DNA of 35,170 nucleotides from an uncultured Bacteroidales bacterium (GCA_902799985.1 CADCCR010000052.1:1-35170), one strand, 5' to 3'; shown: positions 24,684 through 33,699, counted from the stretch's first letter. Notes: generated from the sequence alone by a model not told the origin. Numbers and translations are program-made.

Positions 24684-26102
24684 ATGAAAGAAAAATCTTT
24701 TATCATAATTATTGCCCTGCTGTACATTGTTTTGGGGACAGCAGTCTGCCGAGCGCAGACGCTGGAGGAGGTTCTTGGTTACGGGCTTCCCGTCGTGGTA
24801 GTAAATACTGTGAACGGCGAAGAACCCACCTCAACCAGAATCGACCATCCTGCAGGATGCGTCGGGTCAAGCCTTACAGATGTCGTGCCAAAAGAAGGGC
24901 GGATGCAAATCTACAGAGCCGACACACTATGGTATGACAGTGGCGACTACGAGAAAGACAAGTCCGGGATGATAATCAAGCATCGTGGCAACACGTCGGC
25001 AGTCTTCTACCCAAACAAACCCTTCAAACTTACTCTTCAAAAGAAGGCTGACTTAGTAATGACCCCCTACGACGACGACACAGACAGAAGAAGCAAGCAC
25101 TGGGTTCTCCTTAATAGTTCCTTTTCCCTGAATACGATTTATGGCTACTGGCTGGAGACTATGATTGACATGGAATTCCCAACGAGGGAGGAATTCGTCA
25201 ACGTCGTCATCAACAACGACTATCGTGGAATTTACATTCTATCGGAGAATATAAAACGCGCCAACAATCGTGTGGATGTGGATGTAAATGGCGGTTATAT
25301 CATCGAATTGAATGCATATCACTGGAAAGAAACTCTGTCTATCCCTTCGATTTTCACGCGTGTCCTGGCATGGACTTTCAAGTACCCGGAAGTTGATGAC
25401 CTTACAGAGGAAATGGCAGAAGGAATAAGGAGTGACGTTGACCGACTGGAGAAGTCTGCCACCAGCCACGACTATTCTGAGGTGATAGACACCAAATCCG
25501 TAGCTCGTTGGACACTCTTGCAAGACATTTTGAGTACGCATGACCCTGCCGGCACCAACTTATTTGTCGCCAGGAAGAACAGGGATGCTTCCTCTCTGAT
25601 GCGGATGCCCGTTGGATGGGATTTGGCATCATCAATGGAACACATCGACGTATGGTCCAGGACTCATATTGAACCTGGCATCTTCATTCGAAAACTATTT
25701 GACAATCAATTCTGCCAGGATTTCAGCATACAATTCATGAATGAATGGAAACGCGTCAAACAAGCTAAAGTGATGCAACGCATGGCAGAGGCATGTTTGG
25801 CTTTTCCCTCTACAAATCAAGGGCAAGGGTTGAAACTTTCTTATCCACATCATGCCAAGCGATGGGGTACAAAAGTTTACGATGTAGAAAAGATGTCAGA
25901 GGCTGGGGCCAAGTGGTTCACCGACAGGGAACAGCATATAGACTCCCTTATGCAGATACTCAGCGACGAAACGACCTCAATAAGGATGCCAAGAGAGAAT
26001 CCGGCATCGAAGGCTGTCATTAGGAAAGAGATTCGCAATAATGGCATTTACATCATAAAGGACGGCAAGGCCTACTCCCCCGATGGGAGGAGGATAAGAT
26101 AA
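24684..26102 (+). CDS. Secreted CotH-like protein, paralogue 1
   Basis: This 472-residue protein has a signal peptide (to about residue 24) and then TLEEVLGYGLPVVVVNTVNGEEPT, almost identical to the next gene. The CotH kinase-like domain (PF08757) shows in KHRGNTS (99-105), KPFKLTLQKKADL, KHWVLLN, YRGIYILSENI (180-190) and GGYIIELN. The family includes the Bacillus spore-coat kinase CotH, which is an atypical protein kinase; here the target is unknown. The C-terminus is NGIYIIKDGKAYSPDGRRIR, a short form of the IYxxxGR module. The pair with the gene 33 bp downstream looks like a tandem duplication that has diverged. Confidence 0.8.
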   Translation: MKEKSFIIIIALLYIVLGTAVCRAQTLEEVLGYGLPVVVVNTVNGEEPTSTRIDHPAGCVGSSLTDVVPKEGRMQIYRADTLWYDSGDYEKDKSGMIIKHRGNTSAVFYPNKPFKLTLQKKADLVMTPYDDDTDRRSKHWVLLNSSFSLNTIYGYWLETMIDMEFPTREEFVNVVINNDYRGIYILSENIKRANNRVDVDVNGGYIIELNAYHWKETLSIPSIFTRVLAWTFKYPEVDDLTEEMAEGIRSDVDRLEKSATSHDYSEVIDTKSVARWTLLQDILSTHDPAGTNLFVARKNRDASSLMRMPVGWDLASSMEHIDVWSRTHIEPGIFIRKLFDNQFCQDFSIQFMNEWKRVKQAKVMQRMAEACLAFPSTNQGQGLKLSYPHHAKRWGTKVYDVEKMSEAGAKWFTDREQHIDSLMQILSDETTSIRMPRENPASKAVIRKEIRNNGIYIIKDGKAYSPDGRRIR

Positions 26103-26135
26103 GTTATATGACCTCCCACAATCGTACCCCATGTT

Positions 26136-27611
26136 ATGAAAAAGCTATTTCTCTTCACTATAATATCTTTCTCCATATTCCTGGTATCCAATACTTGCCA
26201 AGCACAAACCCTTGAGGAAGCTCTCGGTTATGGCCTTCCAGTTGTAGTAGTAAACACAGTAAACGGTGAAGAGCCGACAGCCGAACGAGTGGTTGCCCCA
26301 GAGGGGTGCATGGGAAAGAGCATCATAAACGCCACAAAAGTGCCGGGACGCGTAAGGATATACAATCCCGGGGATGCAGAAAACCCCATCTTTGACAGCG
26401 AAGAATACGCCGAGAACATCAGCGGCATGACATTCAAAATTCGTGGCAACACCTCCGCCATGAGACCGAAGAATCCGTTCAAGATAAAGCTGCAGAAGAA
26501 GGCCGACATGCTGATGCGCGGCGACAAGAAATACAATGACAAGGATTGGGCACTAATCAGACCTACTGGTGGCAGCAAACATCTATGCCCCATAGTCACG
26601 ATGATTGGCAACAAGACAACGGAGATACTCCGTGTCTGCGACTGGGTTCCTGCCTGCATGTATGTCAACCTCATTGTCAACGGTGACTTCCGCGGATTCT
26701 ACCTATTGACGGAGACAGTCGAGCGGAACGACAAATGCAGAATCAATGTAGATGAGCAGACAGGCTACATTGCCGAGATAGACCCATACTGGTGGAACGG
26801 TGAGGTTAACTTCGTGGAAAGTCCAATCCTCAGAAATTCCTACAAGTTCACCTTCAAATATCCCGACAGCGACGATATCACACAGGAGCAGCTGGATGCC
26901 TTCAGAGAACACATCGAACTGCTCAATGCATCATTGACAGACGGCACATATCCGCTGTACATTGATGTGGAGAGTTGTGCCCGATGGCTCTTGGCTCACC
27001 AGCTTTTAGGTACACTCGACGCGGGAGGCAGCAACATGTTCATCATCCGCCGCGATGGTCAGTCGAAGCTGCAAATGGGTACGTTGTGGGATTTTGACTC
27101 GGCATTTCTCATTCAAGGCTCCTTTACGCCTATCATGTCCCTGCATTACTTCAGACGAATGCTGCAAGACAGCCCCAACAAGTTGCTGGCAAGCGAGATG
27201 TTCTGGATATGGGAGGCGGAAAAGGAAAGGATTATGACCGAGGTTTACGATTTCCTCGATTCGATGGCTGGTACGGACTTGGCTCTTGCCATTGACTATT
27301 CCACAAAGGCAAACCTCAACAGGTGGCCTGGCAACATGCTGGACGACATGAACACCACGGTCGAGAATCTCAGGCAATGGTTCTCGACAAGGGCTGAGGA
27401 GATTGACGCGTTGCTGGGGACGTTCTGCAGCGGTGACGGCATGGTCTCGGCCAAATCATCCTCTAAAGAGAAGTTCTTTAAGAAGATTGTTCAGGACAAG
27501 CATCTCTACATCGTCCGCGACGGGGAGACTTATTCCGTGGACGGGAGACAGATTCGGGGTGTGGAGAGCCTTCCCCCTATCTCCCGAGGTCGGGCACTTG
27601 GGGGAAGGTGA
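26136..27611 (+). CDS. Secreted CotH-like protein, paralogue 2
   Basis: This 491-residue protein has a signal peptide (to about residue 23) and the same start as paralogue 1. CotH landmarks are KIRGNTS (101-107), NPFKIKLQKKADML, KDWALIRP, FRGFYLLTETVERND (185-199), GYIAEIDPYWW and GTLWDFDSAF, the last giving the acidic residues expected of the metal site. The C-terminus matches paralogue 1 up to YSVDGRQIR and then has about 15 more residues (GVESLPPISRGRALGGR) encoded by a palindrome (27569-27608). This tail overlaps the last 35 bp of the convergent GH31 gene. Confidence 0.8.
   Translation: MKKLFLFTIISFSIFLVSNTCQAQTLEEALGYGLPVVVVNTVNGEEPTAERVVAPEGCMGKSIINATKVPGRVRIYNPGDAENPIFDSEEYAENISGMTFKIRGNTSAMRPKNPFKIKLQKKADMLMRGDKKYNDKDWALIRPTGGSKHLCPIVTMIGNKTTEILRVCDWVPACMYVNLIVNGDFRGFYLLTETVERNDKCRINVDEQTGYIAEIDPYWWNGEVNFVESPILRNSYKFTFKYPDSDDITQEQLDAFREHIELLNASLTDGTYPLYIDVESCARWLLAHQLLGTLDAGGSNMFIIRRDGQSKLQMGTLWDFDSAFLIQGSFTPIMSLHYFRRMLQDSPNKLLASEMFWIWEAEKERIMTEVYDFLDSMAGTDLALAIDYSTKANLNRWPGNMLDDMNTTVENLRQWFSTRAEEIDALLGTFCSGDGMVSAKSSSKEKFFKKIVQDKHLYIVRDGETYSVDGRQIRGVESLPPISRGRALGGR
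27569..27608. repeat. Palindrome shared by two convergent gene ends
   Basis: CCTTCCCCC (27569-27577) pairs with GGGGGAAGG (27600-27608), and CCCGA (27583-27587) with TCGGG (27590-27594) inside. It encodes the last residues of the CotH gene on the plus strand and of GH31 on the minus strand. There is no T-run, but a hairpin between converging genes may still affect termination or RNA ends. Confidence 0.7.
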
Positions 27612-29760
27612 GCTGCTTCTTGTCGATGGTGGGCTGCTTGTCGGCTACGGTCTTCATGGTGACTGAGCTGCCTTTCGTCCATGGGCTGTAGGTCACTTTG
27701 CCGTCGCAGACGATGCCGACGCGAAGGGTGCGCTCCTTGCTTGCTGCCTTGCCATCCACTTGGCCGAGGCTGACGGTCAGCTGCTTGCCTTCGGTCGATG
27801 CCTGCAGCTTGTACTCGGCAAACTGGCCTTGCCGGTAGTCGAAGCCGTCGCCTGCATCTTCGTAGAGGCGGCCTTCTGCCCTACCCTCGCTGTCGGGATT
27901 GACAAGGAGCGTGAGGCTGTCGGTCTTCATCTCAACGGTGTTCTGGTAGAGGTTTGCCATCGGGATGATGGAGCCGGGACGTTGTGCCAGATAGGGCTGG
28001 AAGCCGTCGTCCTTGTCCTCGAGCGGCAGGATGTCCCAGTCGCCTGCTGGGAGGTTGGCATCACCTGCCCAGCGAGGGATGATAATCAAGTCGCCGCCAA
28101 GCATGAAGGCCTTCTCTTCGGCTCGCAGGCTCTTGTCCTTGGCGTCGGCCATGAAGACGGGACGCATCACGGGCATGCCGTCCTTGCTGGCCTCCTGGAA
28201 GAGGGTATAGACGTAGGGCATGAGACGGTAGCGGCGGTTGATAGCGGTGCGGCAGACGTCGAGGCACTCCTGGTCGAAGGCCCAAGGCTCTTGTGCTCGT
28301 CCGCCGTCGATGCAATGGTTGCGTACGAAGGGGAAATAGACGCCCACAGCTGTCCAGTTAGCCACGAGCTTCCCGTTGCTGTCGCCGCAGAAGCCGCCCA
28401 TATCGGGGCCGTTGAAGGGCTGTCCGCTCAGGCCGAGCGTGATGGACATGGGGATGGAGAGCATGAACTGTTCCCAGTTGGAGTAGTTGTCGCCCGTCCA
28501 AGTGGCTGCGTATCGATGACCGCCGAGGAAGTTGCTTCGGCTCAGGATGAAGGGTCGCTTCGTGGGATTCGCGAGAAGGAGTCCCTGGCGGCTGGCGCGT
28601 ACCATGTTCAAACCATATATATTATGGTAGCGCAAGTGTACGTCGGGCCGCAAGCCGTCGCCGCCCTGATGCATGTTCATGATGGGCATGGAGGAACGCG
28701 GCCCTTCGAAGACGGCCGGCTCGTTCATGTCGTTCCAGATGCCATCGACGCCTTGTGCCATGAAGGGAGGATAGAGTGTGCTCCACCAGGAACGCACCTC
28801 GGGACGCGTGAAGTCGGGGAAGTGGCAGTCACCCGGCCATACCTTGCCGACGTAGGCGTTGCCCTGTTCGTCGCGCACGGCATAGCCGTTCTCCATGAGC
28901 TGGTCGTCCACCCAATAGCCCTTCTGCACCTTGACACCCGGGTCAATCATATAGACGCTCTTGAAGTTCTTGCTGTGCAGATAGTCGTTGAGTGCCTTGG
29001 GCTGCGAGAACTCCTGCGGATGGAAGGTGAAAATCTTGTACTGGTCCATGTAGTGGATGTCCATCCAGATGACGTCGCTGGGTATCTTGTGGTAGCGGAG
29101 CGTGTCGGCTATCTCCTTGACGCGTGTGTCGGGATGGTAGCTGTAGCGGCATTGCTGGTAGCCAAGCGACCAGAGGGGCGGCATCTCCATCGTGCCGGTG
29201 AGGTTCACGAGTTCCTGCATGACCTCTTGCGGCGAGTTCTTCTCGATGATGACCATGCGGAAGGCGGGTCCCATGCTGCGGAAGACGACCTCGGTGTCGG
29301 TGGTCATCCAAGCCTGCCAGGTGTTGTCGGCGATGATGCCGAAGCTGGTGCCGTCGCTGCGAAGGCCGAGCACCCAGGGGTGACTCTGATAGAGGTGAGT
29401 GCCGTCGTCAACGCCATAACAGGGCGTATCGACGTTCCAGAACTCGATGGTCTTGCCGTTGCGACGCAGGGGTCCCCACACTTCGCCGCCTCCATAGAGG
29501 TCGGCATCGGCATCCACCTTGATGCGGACCACGCTCTTTCCCTCTTCCGTGGAGAAGACGGGACGCAGTTTCCACAAAGAACTGACCGGGCCTTGCGGAG
29601 CCAGCTCGCGAATGAAGATGGGCGACGGACTGTGTGCCGCTGCATCGTACTGAGCAGGATAAAAGACTGCGACATCCTCGGACGCCATGTAACTTTGCTG
29701 TGCCGAAACGTGGAGCAAGGAGCAGGGAGCAAGGAGCAAGAGGGCTTTGAACTTATTCAT
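27577..29760 (-). CDS. Secreted GH31 alpha-glycosidase (1)
   Basis: This 727-residue protein has a signal peptide of about 20 residues (LLLLAPCSLLHVSA). The N-terminal beta domain has GGGEVWGPLRRNGKTIEFWNVD. The (beta/alpha)8 barrel has DVIWMDIHYMD, GIWNDMNEPAVF with the nucleophile D344, and ATWTGDNYSNW with the acid/base D424, followed by GPDMGGFCGD. These are diagnostic of GH31, and the WNDMNEP form is typical of alpha-glucosidases. It is the last gene of the minus-strand operon from 33160, 8 bp after the SusE/F-like gene. The hydrophobic core of its signal peptide is encoded by a 7-bp repeat. Its last residues (FPQVPDLGR) come from a palindrome shared with the CotH gene. Confidence 0.9.
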   Translation of the reverse strand: MNKFKALLLLAPCSLLHVSAQQSYMASEDVAVFYPAQYDAAAHSPSPIFIRELAPQGPVSSLWKLRPVFSTEEGKSVVRIKVDADADLYGGGEVWGPLRRNGKTIEFWNVDTPCYGVDDGTHLYQSHPWVLGLRSDGTSFGIIADNTWQAWMTTDTEVVFRSMGPAFRMVIIEKNSPQEVMQELVNLTGTMEMPPLWSLGYQQCRYSYHPDTRVKEIADTLRYHKIPSDVIWMDIHYMDQYKIFTFHPQEFSQPKALNDYLHSKNFKSVYMIDPGVKVQKGYWVDDQLMENGYAVRDEQGNAYVGKVWPGDCHFPDFTRPEVRSWWSTLYPPFMAQGVDGIWNDMNEPAVFEGPRSSMPIMNMHQGGDGLRPDVHLRYHNIYGLNMVRASRQGLLLANPTKRPFILSRSNFLGGHRYAATWTGDNYSNWEQFMLSIPMSITLGLSGQPFNGPDMGGFCGDSNGKLVANWTAVGVYFPFVRNHCIDGGRAQEPWAFDQECLDVCRTAINRRYRLMPYVYTLFQEASKDGMPVMRPVFMADAKDKSLRAEEKAFMLGGDLIIIPRWAGDANLPAGDWDILPLEDKDDGFQPYLAQRPGSIIPMANLYQNTVEMKTDSLTLLVNPDSEGRAEGRLYEDAGDGFDYRQGQFAEYKLQASTEGKQLTVSLGQVDGKAASKERTLRVGIVCDGKVTYSPWTKGSSVTMKTVADKQPTIDKKQLTFPQVPDLGR
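29712..29739. repeat. Heptamer repeat inside the GH31 signal-peptide codons
   Basis: Four contiguous 7-bp units GGAGCAA, GGAGCAG, GGAGCAA, GGAGCAA (minus strand TTGCTCC) encode the core of the signal peptide, about residues 8-16. One added or lost unit would shift the frame by one base. Confidence 0.85.
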
Positions 29761-29768
29761 TTAGTTTT

Positions 29769-30704
29769 CTATTTAATGATTACTTTTCTGCCACCTATGA
29801 TGTTCAGCCCACGCTGAGGTTTGCTGAGGCGCTGGCCAGCGAGGTTATATATCTCCCCTCTCCTCGGAGAGGGGTCGGGGGTGAGGCTGTCGATGCCGTC
29901 GGGCTCTTCCGAGCCGAGGTATTCTGCCTCGATGGTTTCCTCGAAGACATTGATGCGGATGCGGTAGTAGCCGTCTTTACTGATGGCCCACTTGTAATCC
30001 TCCGAGCCGTTGTACCAGACCTGCGAGGCGGTGAGGATGGAGGCGTCTTGCGTGAAGGGATGCAGCACCTTCGGGCTCCAGCCGTACTGCCCGTTTATCT
30101 TGAAGCGCTTGGGCTCCTGGTTGTAGCTGTAAGCCTTCAGCAGACCGGTCCACTCGAAGACGTTGGGGTCGCTCCAGCTCTGCTCCATCTGCTTGCCTGC
30201 CGTTATCTGCCAATGGCCTTCCTGTCCGGAGATACCCTTGCCTTGCTCGTCTGCGACGCAGCCGCCGCATATCCATGCTTCGTACCAACGGGTGAAGAGC
30301 TCGCCCGTCACCTGCTTGTTGTAGGTGTCGACGGTGAAGCGGTAATTGTCGGCCTCGAAGAGGACTGCCCATTCCGAGCCGATGCTATCTGCCTTTGCCA
30401 CATAGTCGGCTTTCTCCGTCACGATGTTCGTATCGACAAGCTTCGGCATGTAGTAGCGCGATGCGGCCCTCGGCGTTTCGGTTGTCGTGATGTAGAGGTT
30501 GCCGGGGAGGAGCTTGCCGTGGAACTTGAAGGTGTAGCGACCGCTGGTGCTTGTGGCGAATCGTGTCAGCTCCTGCACGCCCCCAGGGACAGCGGAGCCG
30601 CGCACCCAAAGCCGCGTCTGGGCGAATGCCATTGAACATTGAACATTGACCATTGACCATTGAAAGAAGAGCAGAAATATGAGAAAAAGAGTGCGAAGCT
30701 TCAT
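29769..30704 (-). CDS. SusE/F-like secreted glycan-binding protein
   Basis: This 311-residue protein has a long signal sequence (about 1-28, ending AFAQ; no lipobox found). The first part (RYTFKFHGKLLPGNLYITTTETP...ADNYRFTVDTYNKQVTG) and second part (WICGGCVADEQGK, GHWQITAGKQMEQ, FEWTGLLKA, RFKINGQYGWSPKVLHPF) resemble the SusE/SusF outer-membrane starch-binding modules. The end is SLTPDPSPRRGE from a palindromic element, then IYNLAGQRLSKPQRGLNIIGGRKVIIK, the same C-terminal module type as the LRR protein. It lies between two GH31 genes, so a glycan-capture role is likely. No SusC/SusD genes are in the window. Confidence 0.7.
   Translation of the reverse strand: MKLRTLFLIFLLFFQWSMVNVQCSMAFAQTRLWVRGSAVPGGVQELTRFATSTSGRYTFKFHGKLLPGNLYITTTETPRAASRYYMPKLVDTNIVTEKADYVAKADSIGSEWAVLFEADNYRFTVDTYNKQVTGELFTRWYEAWICGGCVADEQGKGISGQEGHWQITAGKQMEQSWSDPNVFEWTGLLKAYSYNQEPKRFKINGQYGWSPKVLHPFTQDASILTASQVWYNGSEDYKWAISKDGYYRIRINVFEETIEAEYLGSEEPDGIDSLTPDPSPRRGEIYNLAGQRLSKPQRGLNIIGGRKVIIK
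29855..29888. repeat. GC palindrome inside the SusE/F-like gene
   Basis: CCCCTCTCC (29855-29863), TC, GGAGAGGGG (29866-29874), then CGGGGGTGAGGC. On the coding strand it reads as CCTCACCCC plus the palindrome and encodes SLTPDPSPRRGE, directly before IYNLAGQR. Confidence 0.8.
30630..30664. repeat. Heptamer repeat inside the SusE/F-like signal-peptide codons
   Basis: Five contiguous 7-bp units CATTGAA, CATTGAA, CATTGAC, CATTGAC, CATTGAA (minus strand TTCAATG/GTCAATG) encode QWSMVNVQCSM of the signal region. One unit more or less would shift the frame. Confidence 0.85.
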
Positions 30705-30709
30705 CTTAA

Positions 30710-30781
30710 TTATGTACTATGAATTATGAATTGTCAAGGGCGTAGCCTAATTATGAATTATGAATTGTGAATTATGAATTA
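30710..30781. repeat. TATGAAT-type heptamer repeats between operon genes
   Basis: AT-rich units of the TATGAAT/TATGAATTG type recur in the 82-bp gap between the GH31 stop (30787) and the SusE/F-like start (30704). They are the same type as at 18300-18320. Confidence 0.55.
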
Positions 30782-30786
30782 GAGGG

Positions 30787-33129
30787 TTACGCCATTTCTC
30801 CCATCGGGACGCTGATGGTGATGGATTCCGAGAGGTTCTCTGTGCTGACGGTAAGGGTGAGTGTTCGTGTTGCCTCGTCGTAGGTGATGTCCTGTTCGTC
30901 GATGGGATTGCCGTTCACCTTGATGCCTTCGGCGACGAAGGAGGCTGGTGTGCCGAGGAACTGAACGGTCCACTTCCTTTGTGTCGGCATGCCTTGGAAG
31001 CTGCCTTGGCGGGCGCCGATGGTGAGCGTGATGCCCGATGAGATGCGATGTTGCGTGAAGGTTGTCATCGTCCAGGCGTCGCCTTTGTAGTCCTGATTGT
31101 CGCCGCTGTCCTCGTAGAAGCGGCCTGTGCCGTCGGCTCCGGGCACAACCTTGAGGATGATTTCGCCGGGGTCCTTGACGACGGTTCGCCTGACGGGATA
31201 GAAGGGGATGATGCTGCCGGCACGATAGAAGACGGGGAACTCGTCGAGCGTGTAGACGCTGTAGAAGGTCTGGTCGCCCTTAGTCAGCTTGGAGCGTGTG
31301 ACGTCCCACCATTCGGTGCCGCCCGGAAGCCATATCATGCGACCGGACGAGCCGTTCTGCTGCGGGGTGTAGATGGGGGCAACGAGCATGTCGTCGCCGA
31401 ACATATACTCGTCCTCGAAGCTGTAGGCGTTGCCGTCCTCGGGATAGTCGTAGTAGAGGGGACGGTTCATGCCGATGCCGGTATCGTAGGTCTGGCGTGC
31501 TGCGGTATAGAGATAGGGGAAGAGCTGATAGCGCAGGCGAACGGCTTCGCGAAGCTGAGTGAAGTTGCTGTACTTCCAGATGCGACGCTCCAGACGGCTG
31601 TCGTTCGTGGCATGTGTGCGGAAGATGGGTGTGTAGGCTCCGAACTGCAGCCAGCGCAGCAGGAGCTCAGGGTCGTTGTTGCCGCCCTGATGTCCGCCCA
31701 GGTCGTGCCCCCAATAGTCGTAGAGGACGTTGCTGGCGTTGCTGGTGAAGAAGATTTCATAGCCGAGTGTGGACCATGCAGCATTGGTGTCGCCCGAGAA
31801 ACAGATAGGATAGCGATGCGAGCCGAGGCCGCCCCAACGGTGATAGATGACGGGGCGAAGGTCGGGACGGTTCTTCTGCATGTCCTGGAAGAAGGTGTGG
31901 TTGCACCAGAAGGTCTCGCCCAGGGTCTCGGACCCTTCGGCTGGCGTGTAGCTCTTCTCGGTGCCGTGTTTGCCTACGGTGAGTGCCTGCTGCCAGTCGA
32001 GCCACCAGAAGTCGACGCCTTCTGCTTCGTGCGGCCGGATGATGTCCTTGAAGAAAGCCTGCATGAAGTCGTAGTCTTCCACCTTCCAGAGAATGGTCTT
32101 GCCCGATGTGTCGCCCAGGTCGCGAGCCATCTGCTTGTAGTAGTCCTCGTGTGTGCCCACGCCGTCGGAGGGATGGAGGTTGAGGGCTGTCTTGAGGCCG
32201 TGGCTGTGCATGTAGTTGATGAGTGTTCTGGGATTGGGGATACGACTTGTGTTCCAGCTCCATCCGGTCCAGCCGCTCTTGTGCCAGTCCATGTCCATGA
32301 TGAGCACATCCATCGGGATGTCGTTGTTCTCCACGTCGCGTACTATCTGCTGGAACTCGGCCTGAGTGTAGGCCCAGTAGCGGCTGTACCAGTAGCCGAG
32401 GATGTACTTGGGCGGCATCGGCACACGGCCTCCGACCTTGATGAAGTCGCCGAGGCACTCCTTGTAGTTGTGTCCGTAGCCGAGGAAGTACCAGTCGATG
32501 GCCGTCTTGTCCACGGGATTGGCCCACCAGGTGATGCCGTCGCCCATGGGCTCGAGGGCGTAGGACGAGCTGCCGTCGCCGCGCAGAGTGGCAGGACTCT
32601 CGTCCACGATGCTCCAACCGGCGCGCGAGAGCAGTCCCTTCTCCAGGTTCTTGCGTTTGTTGTCGCCCCAGGCTCCGTCCAGGGTGCGGTTGGTGCCGAG
32701 CAGGTTCATCGAGTCGTCCTTGCCGGGATACCATGTGACGTTCCGTCCGTTCATCTGGAATGTTATCATCAGGTTGGTGGGCTTCTTGTCGGCGGCCGCA
32801 ATGGTGCTGCCCACTTTGTAGCGGAGCGTGACGTCCTCGGTGCGGATGTAGAGGTAGCCGTCCTCCGATGTCTCGGTGGTGAAGGCAGGTACCGGCAGGC
32901 GACGGTTGACGACGGCAAACGTGGCACGGTCCTCGAACTGTGCCGTCCTACTGTACTGTATGCGTATCATCCTGCTGGTGAGCACGGTGAAGCGGGCGTT
33001 GCCCGAGGTGATGACAGCCGCAGGGTCGGCCACAGGATTTAGTTCGTCCTGGGCCATCAGGCCTGGTGTCAGCGGCAGCAACAGGACTGCACAGAGCAGG
33101 CACCGCCGCAAAGAGATGGAAAACTTCAT
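30787..33129 (-). CDS. Secreted GH31 alpha-glycosidase (2)
   Basis: I place the start at 33129 (MKFSISLRRCLLCAVLLLPLTPGLMAQ), which gives a clean signal peptide; the longer frame from 33204 would run across the promoter at 33160. The roughly 780-residue protein has the GH31 N-terminal beta domain, then PPKYILGYWYSRYWAYTQAEF, DVLIMDMDWHKSGW, VDFWWLDWQQ with the nucleophile D378, and CFSGDTNAAW with the acid/base D447, plus GHDLGGHQGG. The DWHKSGWTG form differs from the other GH31 in the operon, so the two probably attack different linkages. It is the first gene of the operon and is followed by the SusE/F-like gene after a repeat-rich 82-bp gap. Confidence 0.9.
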   Translation of the reverse strand: MKFSISLRRCLLCAVLLLPLTPGLMAQDELNPVADPAAVITSGNARFTVLTSRMIRIQYSRTAQFEDRATFAVVNRRLPVPAFTTETSEDGYLYIRTEDVTLRYKVGSTIAAADKKPTNLMITFQMNGRNVTWYPGKDDSMNLLGTNRTLDGAWGDNKRKNLEKGLLSRAGWSIVDESPATLRGDGSSSYALEPMGDGITWWANPVDKTAIDWYFLGYGHNYKECLGDFIKVGGRVPMPPKYILGYWYSRYWAYTQAEFQQIVRDVENNDIPMDVLIMDMDWHKSGWTGWSWNTSRIPNPRTLINYMHSHGLKTALNLHPSDGVGTHEDYYKQMARDLGDTSGKTILWKVEDYDFMQAFFKDIIRPHEAEGVDFWWLDWQQALTVGKHGTEKSYTPAEGSETLGETFWCNHTFFQDMQKNRPDLRPVIYHRWGGLGSHRYPICFSGDTNAAWSTLGYEIFFTSNASNVLYDYWGHDLGGHQGGNNDPELLLRWLQFGAYTPIFRTHATNDSRLERRIWKYSNFTQLREAVRLRYQLFPYLYTAARQTYDTGIGMNRPLYYDYPEDGNAYSFEDEYMFGDDMLVAPIYTPQQNGSSGRMIWLPGGTEWWDVTRSKLTKGDQTFYSVYTLDEFPVFYRAGSIIPFYPVRRTVVKDPGEIILKVVPGADGTGRFYEDSGDNQDYKGDAWTMTTFTQHRISSGITLTIGARQGSFQGMPTQRKWTVQFLGTPASFVAEGIKVNGNPIDEQDITYDEATRTLTLTVSTENLSESITISVPMGEMA

Positions 33130-33159
33130 GTTTTGCGTCTTTATTATGTATTTTGCTTG

Positions 33160-33190
33160 CAAAGTTAAGGTTTTCTTCGATACGATGCAA
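33160..33190 (-). promoter_or_regulatory. Promoter of the GH31 operon
   Basis: On the minus strand TTG (33190-33188), 20 bp and TAACTTTG (33167-33160) match the Bacteroidota pattern, 31 bp upstream of the chosen start at 33129. This supports the shorter gene start. Confidence 0.7.
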
Positions 33191-33285
33191 GCAAAAAGCC
33201 GCAAAAAGTCGTTATTCCTTTTCTAAATTTCCTTTTCACGCACGCTGAATTTCCTTTCTCCGAGGCAGTAAATTCTTCGCCGCCC

Positions 33286-33385
33286 GGATAAAAACTTTTT
33301 CAGTGGTTTTGAAATATATTTCCAAGGCACTGAAATATATTTCCAAGGCTTTGAAATATATTTCCAAGCCACTAAAATAATTTTG
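33286..33385. repeat. AT-rich 21-bp palindromic tandem repeat, copy 2
   Basis: Four units of about 21 bp carry the core GAAATATATTTC with CAAGGC- or AGTGCC-like spacers, matching the copy at 8286-8382. The 500-bp gap 33130-33629 also holds the GH31 promoter, three loose copies of GAGGAAGTT/AAGGAAGTT (33396-33475) and the promoter of the next gene. An open frame on the minus strand (EIYFKALEIYF...) is a product of the repeat. Confidence 0.75.
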
Positions 33386-33564
33386 TTCCTCGCGGAGAGG
33401 AAGTTGGTTTTGCGGGTCGGAGAAATTGTGTCCCTCGGCCGAGGAAGTTCGCTTTAGGCTCCAAGGAAGTTCACTTCTGGCCCTTGAGAAGCCAATAATG
33501 TGGCGCAAGAAGTGCCTTGGCGCAGACAAAGTGTTGCATTTGCTCATTTTTCAGATGCTTTCTG

Positions 33565-33595
33565 TTGCATAGCTCGCAAAAAAATGCTAACTTTG
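33565..33595 (+). promoter_or_regulatory. Promoter of the GH43-like gene
   Basis: TTG (33565-33567), 20 bp and TAACTTTG (33588-33595) match the Bacteroidota consensus, 34 bp upstream of the ATG at 33630. Confidence 0.7.
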
Positions 33596-33699
33596 CGCGA
33601 AATTATATAATATAATAAGGTATATCAGCATGCTTCCAACTCTTCTGCTTCTGCTGGCAATGCTCTGGACGGGCAATGCCTCGGCACAAGAAGTCACTA

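Noticed and set aside
27760-29817. Long plus-strand frames opposite the GH31 genes (also 31048-33042, 2802-3866 and 13683-15590 minus)
   Set aside because: They are antisense shadows of clearly recognisable genes in GC-rich DNA and show no domain pattern.
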